In this document: positions 8,636-15,260 of the stretch, piece after piece | How positions within the stretch are numbered: the stretch's first letter is position 1 | Layout of the letters: the number at the start of each line of letters is the position of its first letter | NCBI RefSeq assembly: GCF_004298475.1 | Contig: NZ_SCRP01000034.1 | Span: 62,001 to 126,000 of the forward strand | DNA: 64,000 nucleotides | DNA from: Paraburkholderia sp. | GTDB taxonomy: Bacteria > Pseudomonadota > Gammaproteobacteria > Burkholderiales > Burkholderiaceae | Reading direction: 5' to 3' | Translations under genes and position numbers: made by a program | The notes under the pieces: generated by a model | Told to the model about the DNA's origin: nothing | The model's input: the letters and a program-made list of their open reading frames with translations, nothing else | Database searches by the model: none

Positions 8636-8663
8636 ATAAGGCCCGTCGATTGACGGGCCTTAT
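8636..8663. terminator. Bidirectional terminator between the DotA-like gene and the leftward 181-aa gene
   Basis: ATAAGGCCCGTC pairs with GACGGGCCTTAT over a 4-nt loop. It begins 3 bp after the DotA-like stop and ends one base before the stop of the convergent gene, so it can serve both strands. Confidence 0.9.
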
Positions 8664-8664
8664 T

Positions 8665-9210
8665 TCATTGCGCGAGCGCTTCGGTGATCGCCTCGATGCG
8701 CGCGTCGAACAGCGCATCGGGAATGATGTTGCGATCTCTAAAAGCATCGTCCTGCGTCGCCCGCTCTGCCTCGATCAGCAGTCGAGCAAGCTCGACCAGT
8801 TCCGGGTAGGGGCGCACACTCGCCATCTGGTCACGCACGGTTTGAGAAAAGGACGTTGCCTCGTGAGGCATAGCCGTCTTCGCGAGCAGCAGCGCCCCGG
8901 CGACAGTCCGGGTCGCGTCGCTCACCAGGCGCGCGCCGTGGTCGTTCGATGCAAACGCCACAAGCCGGTCCATCAGGTCGCCATGCGTGCCGTCCGAAAA
9001 CAAATCCAGCACGACCGCCTGCACGTCCGGGTCGGGCAGGGTGATGCGATAGCGGCGACCGTCGCCGACGAGCCGTCCAGTTTCGCGGTCCATGTAGCAC
9101 GGCTGTATGCCCTTCGCTTCGAGTTCGCGGACTGCCTTTTCAACGGCGGCTTTGGCGCGCGCGAAAAACTCCGGGCTTGTCATGTAGCGGCCCAATTCGT
9201 CGGCTGGCAT
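8665..9210 (-). CDS. Hypothetical soluble protein
   Basis: 181 aa from the ATG at 9210, preceded by AAGGAGAAGAGG. It is soluble and mostly helical, with a DRETGRLVGDGRRYRI strand-turn segment near residue 45. It is convergent with the DotA-like gene and shares the terminator. I do not recognise the family. An 18-bp repeat shared with two other island sites lies 83 bp upstream of its start (9293-9310), so it may be under the same control as the 115-aa gene. Confidence 0.65.
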   Translation of the reverse strand: MPADELGRYMTSPEFFARAKAAVEKAVRELEAKGIQPCYMDRETGRLVGDGRRYRITLPDPDVQAVVLDLFSDGTHGDLMDRLVAFASNDHGARLVSDATRTVAGALLLAKTAMPHEATSFSQTVRDQMASVRPYPELVELARLLIEAERATQDDAFRDRNIIPDALFDARIEAITEALAQ

Positions 9211-9292
9211 GGCCTCTTCTCCTTGTTGATACAAGCATACGCCTACCGCCCGGACCCTCGAAAGAGTTGATTTCTGTCGTCGCACCGCGCAG

Positions 9293-9310
9293 GCGCGACC
9301 AGATAACCTC
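9293..9310 (+). repeat. 18-bp island repeat, copy 1
   Basis: Reads GCGCGACCAGATAACCTC. Matches copy 2 (9955-9972) and, inverted, copy 3 (12047-12064) at 17 of 18 bases. It is non-coding and lies upstream of the leftward gene starting at 9210. Confidence 0.75.
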
Positions 9311-9467
9311 AGTCGGCGGGCAAAGCGATGCGAAAATTTTGGGCCTCTCGATCCGTTCGGCTAGCTCGCCGCTCCCACGACCCTCGCCGATCATCGCTAG
9401 GGGCACCACGGGGCTGGTTTCATGCCGGTAGAAGACGGCCGGCAAACCTACTCGCTGTGATGCAGCC

Positions 9468-9815
9468 TTATAGCTGGATCTGCGGTATGCGCGCCCTCTT
9501 CAAAGCGGTCTCGACAATGATGTTCCGGTGTTCTTTGGACACGAGCGGATTTGACGGACTGACCTTCGCGAGTTCGTCCGCAATATTTCCCTGCAAGGCA
9601 TCGAGTGCTTCGGTCCGCGCCTGCATGGCCTCCAACTTCTGACGCAAGGCGTCCCGCTCCTGCTCGACGGTTGAAAGTTTGGCCTTGAGCTTGCCAGCGT
9701 ACACCATCCACTGCTTAGCTACTTCGCCATTCTGCTCTGCGACCTGTCTGTTTTGGTCCGCAATGCGGCGGTTACGTTGGGCAACGCCAAGCGTGTAGGG
9801 ATCAAACTCAGGCAT
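9468..9815 (-). CDS. Coiled-coil hypothetical protein
   Basis: 115 aa from the ATG at 9815 (GGGAG 9 bases upstream). Residues ~10-75 form a long coiled coil (RIADQNRQVAEQNGEVAK; VEQERDALRQKLEAMQ) and the C-terminus is short and basic. There is no membrane segment. The frame stays open upstream to 9977 but that extension crosses the 18-bp repeat and has no good ribosome site. I do not recognise the family. It could be a scaffolding or DNA-associated protein; its neighbours do not settle this. Confidence 0.6.
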   Translation of the reverse strand: MPEFDPYTLGVAQRNRRIADQNRQVAEQNGEVAKQWMVYAGKLKAKLSTVEQERDALRQKLEAMQARTEALDALQGNIADELAKVSPSNPLVSKEHRNIIVETALKRARIPQIQL

Positions 9816-9954
9816 GGCCGGGACTCCCGTAGTGTTATCGACGGCGCATTGCTTCGCGACCGCCGTGGTCCATTGTCGATTCAACCAGTGCAAATACTGC
9901 CTTGACGGACCCGATATCGCAAGAGGGTCTGCCTGATCGGTGCGATTGCGATAA

Positions 9955-9972
9955 GCGCGACCAAATAACCTC
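9955..9972 (+). repeat. 18-bp island repeat, copy 2
   Basis: Reads GCGCGACCAAATAACCTC. It is identical to copy 3 in inverted orientation and differs from copy 1 at one base. It sits between the RT gene's end (10064) and the coiled-coil gene's start (9815). Confidence 0.75.
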
Positions 9973-10063
9973 GCCAAGCGATCCGAATGCTGCCCCGCTC
10001 ATCAACCCGTCGTCCTTTGTGACGCCCGGCTCGCTAATGGCAGGTCCGCTTCGGAAACACTGC

Positions 10064-11083
10064 TTATGTTGCCTCTTTCGCCGCACCCAATTTCTGTGTT
10101 GCTAATTTGAGTAGCCTGGCTGTGTCTTCCTTCCAGGAAGTAAAGCGACCATCCAGATAAGCCGCCTCTCCCAACAGTCCTGCCAGCCTTTCGTACAACT
10201 TGTGCGTCAAAGCAGGATCGTCCGTTGTTGCGATCGCCGCCGCGAGCATTCTCGCTTTTCGAAATCGGCTGTGGGGAACGTGAATCGCACCGTTATGCAA
10301 GATGCAACCGGTAACCGACTTTGGCGAGTGAGGTCGATATCTGATCGTCTTGTCGACAGCCAAGCGGTGCCCGTAACGCCGAAGAACGCTCTTGACGCGC
10401 GACTCCAAGTCGCCGGGTATTTTTTCGCCGGAAAATGTAAGATCGTCAACGTAGCACGTGAATTTTAGTCCGCATTCAACCGCTAACCGGTTAAGCTCGT
10501 CGAACATGTCGCCGCAGGCAAAATACGACAACAAGGGACTCAGCGGGCTCCCAGTGGGAAGTGCCCCCTTGTATGTGCATAAATCAGCTAGCGTGGTAGC
10601 GACATCGGAGGCGCACTTCATTTTGTACCGGAAGAATTCTCGTACTAGCAGATACGACACCGACGGGTAGAACGACTTAATGTCTAATGTTAGAACTTCG
10701 TGTGCGGCAGTTGTGTGCGCTGCTGCATTGGATCGATATGATCGCCCTTTAACCGCAGCATGAACGTACTCAGGTAACTCAATCTTATTCAACAAATACA
10801 GGATACGATCATGAACGCGACGTAGTGGGCGTTTCGGATCTTGGACAATCCGCTTTTTCTTGATCTTTCCCGAGAATTCATCACGCTTCTCCGGAAGCGT
10901 GAAAACCTTGTAACTCCGCTCCCCGGGTAGAGTCACGAGATCCACCTTCTCAATATACAAGAGATCGGCCAGCCTTGATCGCGAGCCGATCTTATAAAGA
11001 CAACATTGACTAATCGGATATCGTTGATGAGATGCTCTTACTGCGCCGACCTTCGTCTTCTGTGCGCACATTTTTTTGTTCAA
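10064..11083 (-). CDS. Retron reverse transcriptase
   Basis: 339 aa from the ATG at 11083 (another ATG at 11071). The retron-type RT features are all visible: the N-terminal LYKIGSRSRLADLL, the retron NAxxH motif as NAAAH just before LTLDIKSFYPSV, the TGSPLSPLLSYF palm segment, the catalytic YVDD and the VTG motif (SVTGCILHNG) of the thumb. There is no maturase or endonuclease domain. It would make msDNA from the structured RNA encoded at 11580-11910. Its start overlaps the end of the XRE gene by up to 74 bases in another frame, so the two are probably co-translated. Base composition is more AT-rich than the chromosome, which suggests recent transfer. Confidence 0.93.
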   Translation of the reverse strand: MNKKMCAQKTKVGAVRASHQRYPISQCCLYKIGSRSRLADLLYIEKVDLVTLPGERSYKVFTLPEKRDEFSGKIKKKRIVQDPKRPLRRVHDRILYLLNKIELPEYVHAAVKGRSYRSNAAAHTTAAHEVLTLDIKSFYPSVSYLLVREFFRYKMKCASDVATTLADLCTYKGALPTGSPLSPLLSYFACGDMFDELNRLAVECGLKFTCYVDDLTFSGEKIPGDLESRVKSVLRRYGHRLAVDKTIRYRPHSPKSVTGCILHNGAIHVPHSRFRKARMLAAAIATTDDPALTHKLYERLAGLLGEAAYLDGRFTSWKEDTARLLKLATQKLGAAKEAT

Positions 11084-11354
11084 CCCATTTTAGCAACGAC
11101 ACAATTTTCCGAGCCGCCCCCAACCTGACCCGATCCGTGACCTTCTTTTGATCCAGGCTCTCCGAGAAAAATAAAAGTGACGAAACAGGAACGTTAAACC
11201 TTCCACTGTACTTCTCTAGAAGATCAATCGACGGCTGCTTCTTTCCCGATTCAATTTCAGAAAGGTATGAGTTAGATATTCCGAGTTCTGCACACAACTG
11301 CGTTTGCGACATGTCGTGATATGCCCGGATCAATCTCAGTGCTTCGTTTAGCAT
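11010..11354 (-). CDS. XRE-family helix-turn-helix protein of the retron
   Basis: 114 aa with a strong ribosome site (AAGGAG 8 bp before the ATG). Residues ~5-62 are a Cro/CI-type HTH (MSQTQLCAELGISNSYLSEI, then ESGKKQPSIDLLEKYS). The remaining half is basic and has no recognised domain. It lies between the ncRNA/peptide and the RT gene and overlaps the latter. Some retrons pair an RT with an HTH protein. Here it could be the effector, a neutraliser of the small hydrophobic peptide, or a repressor of the cassette. Confidence 0.88.
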   Translation of the reverse strand: MLNEALRLIRAYHDMSQTQLCAELGISNSYLSEIESGKKQPSIDLLEKYSGRFNVPVSSLLFFSESLDQKKVTDRVRLGAARKIVSLLKWVEQKNVRTEDEGRRSKSISSTISD

Positions 11355-11396
11355 AGCGATTTCTCCTTTGGATGTAACAAAGGCGGGGTAGCGCCT

Positions 11397-11561
11397 TTAG
11401 AAAAACAGGTGCCAGAGCTTCATCAGCTCGGACGCCGCGAGGTTGACGACTCGGAAGATTTTCACGAGCCAACCAACGACAACGAACGTCTGCTTCAAAA
11501 ACGCCAGCTTGTCTGCCTTCTTCTTGCGCGAACGCTGTTGCGCGGGGTGTACTCTTTGCAT
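11397..11561 (-). CDS. 54-aa basic hydrophobic peptide in the retron operon
   Basis: Starts at the ATG at 11561 with ATGAGG 6 bp upstream. The N-terminus is very basic (QQRSRKKKADK) and is followed by one hydrophobic or amphipathic helix (LAFLKQTFVVVGWLVKIFR) and an aromatic end (LWHLFF). This is the look of a small membrane-active toxin or anchor. It sits directly between the ncRNA and the XRE gene, all on one strand, 42 bp before the XRE start. No homologue is known to me. Translation is likely but unproven. Confidence 0.55.
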   Translation of the reverse strand: MQRVHPAQQRSRKKKADKLAFLKQTFVVVGWLVKIFRVVNLAASELMKLWHLFF

Positions 11562-11579
11562 AAAAACCTCATTCAGGTT

Positions 11580-11910
11580 GCGACGGCACATGCCGCCTCT
11601 CGCATGCCGCCTGAACGAACAAAAAGTGCGGAGTTAACAGCGTCTTTCCCCCTTCCTAGTCACCTGCTTCCGGCTCTCGCCGGAAGCAGCTATCCCCTCA
11701 TATCGTTCGCCAGAGGCGAAGCGAAGGGACGTGTTAGAGAGTTACCCCTCCACGAGGCGAAGCCTCAACAGCAACGAGAGTTGTTCTCCGACCGCACAGC
11801 TATGGTAGCCGAGTTTTTTCTGAAATGCAAAAATTTTTTCGCTATCAGCGAAAACAGCAGGTGCCAAGCCCCTGCGCTCTGGACCCGGGCTGAGAGGCGG
11901 TTTGCGTCGC
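11580..11910 (-). ncRNA. Candidate retron msr-msd ncRNA
   Basis: Upstream of the RT operon on the same strand, ~330 nt, with no good ORF. The ends can pair: CCGCCTCTC (minus strand, 11900-11892) with GAGAGGCGG (11601-11593), extended by GCGAC (11910-11906) with GTCGC (11584-11580). AGC follows a1 directly (11891-11889), giving a plausible branching guanosine at 11890. The msr side has a GCAGG/CCTGC hairpin (11875-11857) and a perfect 8-bp TTTTCGCT hairpin (11854-11836). Further on are GAGGC/GCCTC (11766-11754) and a perfect 11-bp stem CTGCTTCCGGC with a 4-nt loop (11689-11664). The exact limits of msr and msd need experiment. Confidence 0.72.
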
Positions 11911-12046
11911 TAGATCGGGGGCTCAAGAGAGCCATCGGTCAGGCTTGGGGTTCGACTAGGTGCGCCAGCCGCGCTTTGCCATCAACTGCCCAGCCGGTTC
12001 GACGGTCCCGCCAGATCGCCCTCGGAATCGGATCATCTCAACGAAT

Positions 12047-12064
12047 GAGGTTATTTGGTCGCGC
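12047..12064 (-). repeat. 18-bp island repeat, copy 3 (inverted)
   Basis: Reads GAGGTTATTTGGTCGCGC on the plus strand, the exact reverse complement of copy 2. It lies ~135 bp upstream of the retron ncRNA start and ~130 bp downstream of the leftward recombinase-like gene. It could be an operator or a recombination site. Confidence 0.75.
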
Positions 12065-12195
12065 CCGCGAATGCGTCGATATCGACGCAAGTTCGACGCA
12101 TGTCGCCAGTGCATCGCGGCTCTGCCTGCTTGATGTACGTGAAACGACGCAAAAACGACGCATAGACGACGCATGAGGACCCGGGCGTAGCAAAT

Positions 12196-12918
12196 TCAAT
12201 CCGCTTTGTGTTGGCGCCGCTTCGCGCTCGCCATTTTGAATCGGGCGAGGCGATCAACCTTCGGCGAATGCTTGATGGGACGCGCGGTCCTTACATAAGG
12301 TACCAGAACCCGTCCGGCGCGGCCTCTCCGGCCGTGGACTGCGTGCCCATACGCGCCTATTGAGTAATCGCTGAGGTGGCCCATTACCTTGGCCGCCTGC
12401 TCCAGAGTTATTTCCCGGTCGGAGGCGGCGGCCTTCAAATCGGACGCTACTTGATGGCGGAAACAATACGGACTGATCCGCGTCCGCAACTTTGGGAATG
12501 CGCTTCTGCCTAGGGCCACTACACTGTTATACAGGTAATCTTTGTTGTGCCTGATCGTGTACCGGCCGGTCCCGTCGGCGGCGCTCTGGACTGCCAAGGC
12601 GTGTAGAAAGCGTAATGCAGGGTTGGCATTAGCATCTACGCTGAACCCGATGTGCCGCGTCGGCTGACCGCGCTCTCGGCCGCCCGCGTCCTCACATTTC
12701 GCACCTGTGATCTTGACTACGAGTTGGTCGCGTCCCGCAACAAGCTCGATGCCTTTCTCGATTTCGGCAGGGCGGCATCCTGTGATCCAGAGAACGGCAA
12801 GCGCAGGCATTAGCTGCGGTCGTGATTGCTGCCATTCTGGTGTCGATGCCGCCACCCATATGGATTCGCGCCAGTCTGGCGGCAGCAGCCTAAGTGCAGA
12901 TTTCTTCGCTTTTCCCAT
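12196..12918 (-). CDS. Short tyrosine-recombinase-like protein (catalytic domain only)
   Basis: 240 aa from the ATG at 12918 (AGGAG upstream). It resembles only the C-terminal catalytic domain of tyrosine recombinases: first Arg in TGCRPAEIEKG, a box II-like segment RISPYCFRHQVASDL, GH in MGHLSDYS, and a candidate Tyr in GAYGHA. The usual HxxR begins with Tyr instead of His, and there is no core-binding N-terminal domain. It may resolve multimers of the excised TrfA-type replicon, act as an accessory recombinase, or be degenerate. It is flanked by the cruciform-rich non-coding region and repeat copy 3. Confidence 0.65.
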   Translation of the reverse strand: MGKAKKSALRLLPPDWRESIWVAASTPEWQQSRPQLMPALAVLWITGCRPAEIEKGIELVAGRDQLVVKITGAKCEDAGGRERGQPTRHIGFSVDANANPALRFLHALAVQSAADGTGRYTIRHNKDYLYNSVVALGRSAFPKLRTRISPYCFRHQVASDLKAAASDREITLEQAAKVMGHLSDYSIGAYGHAVHGRRGRAGRVLVPYVRTARPIKHSPKVDRLARFKMASAKRRQHKAD

Positions 12919-13054
12919 CGTTCACGCTCCTATCAGATTTCTGCGCCCGTTTGATTTCGGTATTGGCCGGGTCCAGTGCAGTGAGATTTCGGGCCAGCAG
13001 AAATCGGCCTAACACCACCCCCGAGTCGCTACGCGCCTCGACCCCTGAGGGGTT

Positions 13055-13159
13055 GGGGCTTGTCAGTTTTGGGTAGCAACACGCCATGCCTTCGCATGTC
13101 TGTGTTGCTACCCAAAACCGCCAAGCCCCCTCTTGTCCGACATACCGTTCGGACAAGAG
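13055..13159. repeat. Two adjacent large inverted repeats
   Basis: GGGGCTTG (13055-13062) pairs with CAAGCCCC (13122-13129). Inside it GTTTTGGGTAGCAACAC (13066-13082) pairs perfectly with GTGTTGCTACCCAAAAC (13102-13118), with a 3-nt internal loop on each side. Directly after it, CTCTTGTCCGA (13130-13140) pairs with TCGGACAAGAG (13149-13159). No T run follows, so these are not simple terminators. Confidence 0.8.
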
Positions 13160-13215
13160 ACCGACACGATTTCTGCACGTTGGAAATCGGGATCGATGGG
13201 TGTTCAGCAGAGAAG

Positions 13216-13229
13216 GATTCGCGCGAATC
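13216..13229. repeat. 14-bp perfect palindrome
   Basis: GATTCGCGCGAATC in the non-coding region of the island; a candidate protein-binding site. Confidence 0.6.
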
Positions 13230-13867
13230 GTGGCCGCAGCGGTTAGGTTGCGGTAATGACGTTCGCGACTCGCACACCGGCGTTATGTAGCTGCTATCGT
13301 CGTTCCCGCGCCCGCCCGTGGACGGCTGCGCTGCCCACCCCGCGAGGGCGTGGACAGCGCCGGCTCGGTGGCCGGCGTTCCGCAGCCGACCACCGGCTCC
13401 CCGCGACGTTTTGCCTTCGGCCTGACGCGCCCCCATGAGGCTTGCCCAAGCGACAATGACAATCCCATCGCAGGCCCCCTCTCTGCAAGCCAGAGCCGTT
13501 GTTGACCAGCCACGCACATTGCGAGCGCCGCGAGCCCGGATCGAGCCGCACGGGGACCCGCGCCGCAGGCGTGGGGAGAGCGGCGGCCCGCAGGGACGAT
13601 CCGGCTGGGCTCTGAGGCGACCGGCGAGGGGGACGTCAAGGCGCGAAGCGCCGTTCATGCCCCCGCTTGCGGGGGCGTATTGTCGTTGGACTTCGAAGGC
13701 CACCGAGTGAGCACGTGAGCGCCGCGTAGCGCCCTCTTCCGCTGAGCCCTGTCTCCCAAGCTTTTGACTTTTCCACAAGGGCCAGCTGGTAGAGAGAAGG
13801 TAGAAGAAAGGTAGAAGGCAAAAACGTGCCAAAAAATCTAATCCGGACAATGGGTTGCAAACGTGGT

Positions 13868-13948
13868 GCGCGACGTAACCCCGAAAAGGCGCGACGTAAC
13901 CCCGATGAACCGCGACGTAACCCCGACAGCGGCGCGACGTGACCCCGA
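13868..13948 (-). repeat. Four iterons (17 bp, ~21-bp pitch) next to the replication gene
   Basis: Copies at 13868-13884, 13889-13905, 13910-13926 and 13932-13948 share CGCGACGTAACCCCGA on the plus strand; the last has G for A. The 21, 21 and 22 bp spacing equals two helical turns, the normal layout for initiator binding. They lie 6 bp from the initiator's stop codon and beside an AT-rich patch, which makes this the probable oriV. Confidence 0.88.
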
Positions 13949-13954
13949 TGGCTT

Positions 13955-14848
13955 TCATAGCTTTGACCACACGGTCTGGAGCCGCCCCTTCTTGCTCGTC
14001 TCGATCCGGCCACCGGCGATGATTTCTAAGCGCTCGAGCTCTCGCATGGCACGATCAAGTGCATCGACAAAATCTCGCATTCGCCCCGTGTATTCCAGTT
14101 TGCTCTTCAACCACTCCAATGGGTTTTTTTGCACGGGGTCATTGGACGTGGCGACGAGCCGTTGGAGTGCCTTCGCCATATCTTGCCTCGGCCCGAATCG
14201 CAGCCGTTTGTCCCAATCAATCAAAGCGAATTCGCGGTTCTCGAACATCAATCGCCAACGTGAATCCACCCGCAGCGTGTAGGATTCGGTTTCGTCGTCG
14301 TAATCGAACCCATCAATCAGGTGCAGAGCGCGCTTTTTTCCGATCTCGAATTTTGGTTTGCCGTCTTTTGTGACGTCGATCACTAGCATGGCGAACGTCA
14401 GCGCCTCCATTGTTCGAAGCAGCCATTTGTACTCGTAGTTGCCAACGTGTCGTCCGATGGAACGCAGGAACCCGGCGCGCCTGACGATCACGGGCGCACC
14501 CAACGGATGCTTGCTCGCCTCGTACATCGCCTGCATCCACACGTCAGCCTGTGCCTCGTCCAACTGTTCGCCCCAAAACTTGATGACGGCATCGGCACGA
14601 CTGATGAGTACCGTGTCCTTGTGTATCTTCTTTCGGCCTCGGGCCACGGGCGCGAACAAACTTGACCGGGCGATATGGTTCGGCATCGCACGCATGAATT
14701 CGTCCATGCCAGGCAGGAAAAGCTGCGTCGGCCCCTCCTGCGCACGTCGCGCGTCCGCACGCGCTAACGCTTCCGCCTCGCGTTGCCGTAGCAGGTCGAG
14801 CGTGCGAAGAGGTGCTCCATCGCGGTCCGAGCGGGCAAATTCAGCCAT
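13955..14848 (-). CDS. TrfA-family plasmid replication initiator
   Basis: 297 aa from the ATG at 14848; a TTG at 14872 that overlaps the upstream stop (TTGA) would add 8 residues. The TrfA hallmark is the segment QLFLPGMDEFMRAMPNHIAR, followed by ARSSLFAPVARGRKK. The rest is a winged-helix initiator fold (SWRLMFENREFALIDW...). TrfA-type proteins bind iterons and load the host helicase; the iterons lie directly downstream. This gives the island the means to replicate as a plasmid once excised. Coupled to the AlpA-type gene ahead of it. Confidence 0.9.
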   Translation of the reverse strand: MAEFARSDRDGAPLRTLDLLRQREAEALARADARRAQEGPTQLFLPGMDEFMRAMPNHIARSSLFAPVARGRKKIHKDTVLISRADAVIKFWGEQLDEAQADVWMQAMYEASKHPLGAPVIVRRAGFLRSIGRHVGNYEYKWLLRTMEALTFAMLVIDVTKDGKPKFEIGKKRALHLIDGFDYDDETESYTLRVDSRWRLMFENREFALIDWDKRLRFGPRQDMAKALQRLVATSNDPVQKNPLEWLKSKLEYTGRMRDFVDALDRAMRELERLEIIAGGRIETSKKGRLQTVWSKL

Positions 14849-14868
14849 TGGCAGCAAACCGGACGTAC

Positions 14869-15210
14869 TCAAAACGGGCGTTCGACCGTTTTACGACGAC
14901 GCCCCCGACGTGGGCCGTCAAATTCCTTCCGGTTCGTTGGCGCTGCTTCCCTTTGCGCGGGCTCTTGCGGCACGAGTTTTTGTAGCCAGTCGCGGACATC
15001 CTGCGCTCGCCAACGTACGCAACGGTTCTTACGCATCACGGGACTTGGAAACTCTCCGCGCACATCTCGCTGATAGAAAGCATTTGTAGTGATGCCAAAC
15101 AGCGTAGCGAACTCGGCGGGCTTGATGAGAGCGCACGAGTCCATTTGTGCGAACACGACTCGGAAATCCGACTCCGCAAAAACAGTTTCACCACTAGCCT
15201 TTCGTTGCAT
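14869..15210 (-). CDS. AlpA/excisionase-type HTH DNA-binding protein
   Basis: 113 aa from the ATG at 15210. Residues ~25-75 are an AlpA/MerR-like helix-turn-helix (KPAEFATLFGITTNAFYQRD, then VRWRAQDVRDWLQKL) and the C-terminus is very basic (GPRRGRRRKTVERPF). Proteins of this type act as recombination directionality factors or as regulators of initiator and integrase genes. It is divergent from the 321-aa gene over a 50-bp gap and overlaps the replication gene, so it may control both excision and replication. Confidence 0.8.
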   Translation of the reverse strand: MQRKASGETVFAESDFRVVFAQMDSCALIKPAEFATLFGITTNAFYQRDVRGEFPSPVMRKNRCVRWRAQDVRDWLQKLVPQEPAQREAAPTNRKEFDGPRRGRRRKTVERPF

Positions 15211-15260
15211 CGCTCCATCTCTCCACGTTTGACTACGGACGCGATCTTCCGTAGATTGGC

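Larger units (their letters stand above)
12919..13867. other. Non-coding, structure-rich region (possible replication/partition/transfer origin)
   Basis: About 950 bp with no convincing gene; the open frames here are GC-rich shadows without ribosome sites. It contains a long interrupted cruciform and a second hairpin (13055-13159), a 14-bp perfect palindrome (13216-13229), and, near its right end, a purine-rich stretch with repeated AGGTAGAA followed by an AT-rich patch (about 13790-13850) next to the iterons. Together with 13868-13948 it looks like a plasmid oriV, possibly with an oriT. Confidence 0.5.

Noticed and set aside
10064..11083. Group II intron or diversity-generating RT
   Set aside because: No maturase/endonuclease domain and no template/variable repeats nearby. 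NAAAH and VTG motifs, the XRE partner and the upstream structured RNA fit a retron better.
11409..12176. 255-aa rightward frame across the retron RNA
   Set aside because: It runs opposite to the retron operon, has no domain or ribosome site, and covers the hairpins of the ncRNA.
13241..13700. Coding region suggested by several overlapping GC-rich frames
   Set aside because: All frames are open because of composition, none has a start context, and translations are Arg/Gly/Pro-rich without similarity to each other or to any family I know.
13029..13970. Leftward 313-aa and neighbouring frames in the island's non-coding region
   Set aside because: They run through iterons and cruciforms, have no ribosome site or domain, and translate the iterons as a GYVA repeat.
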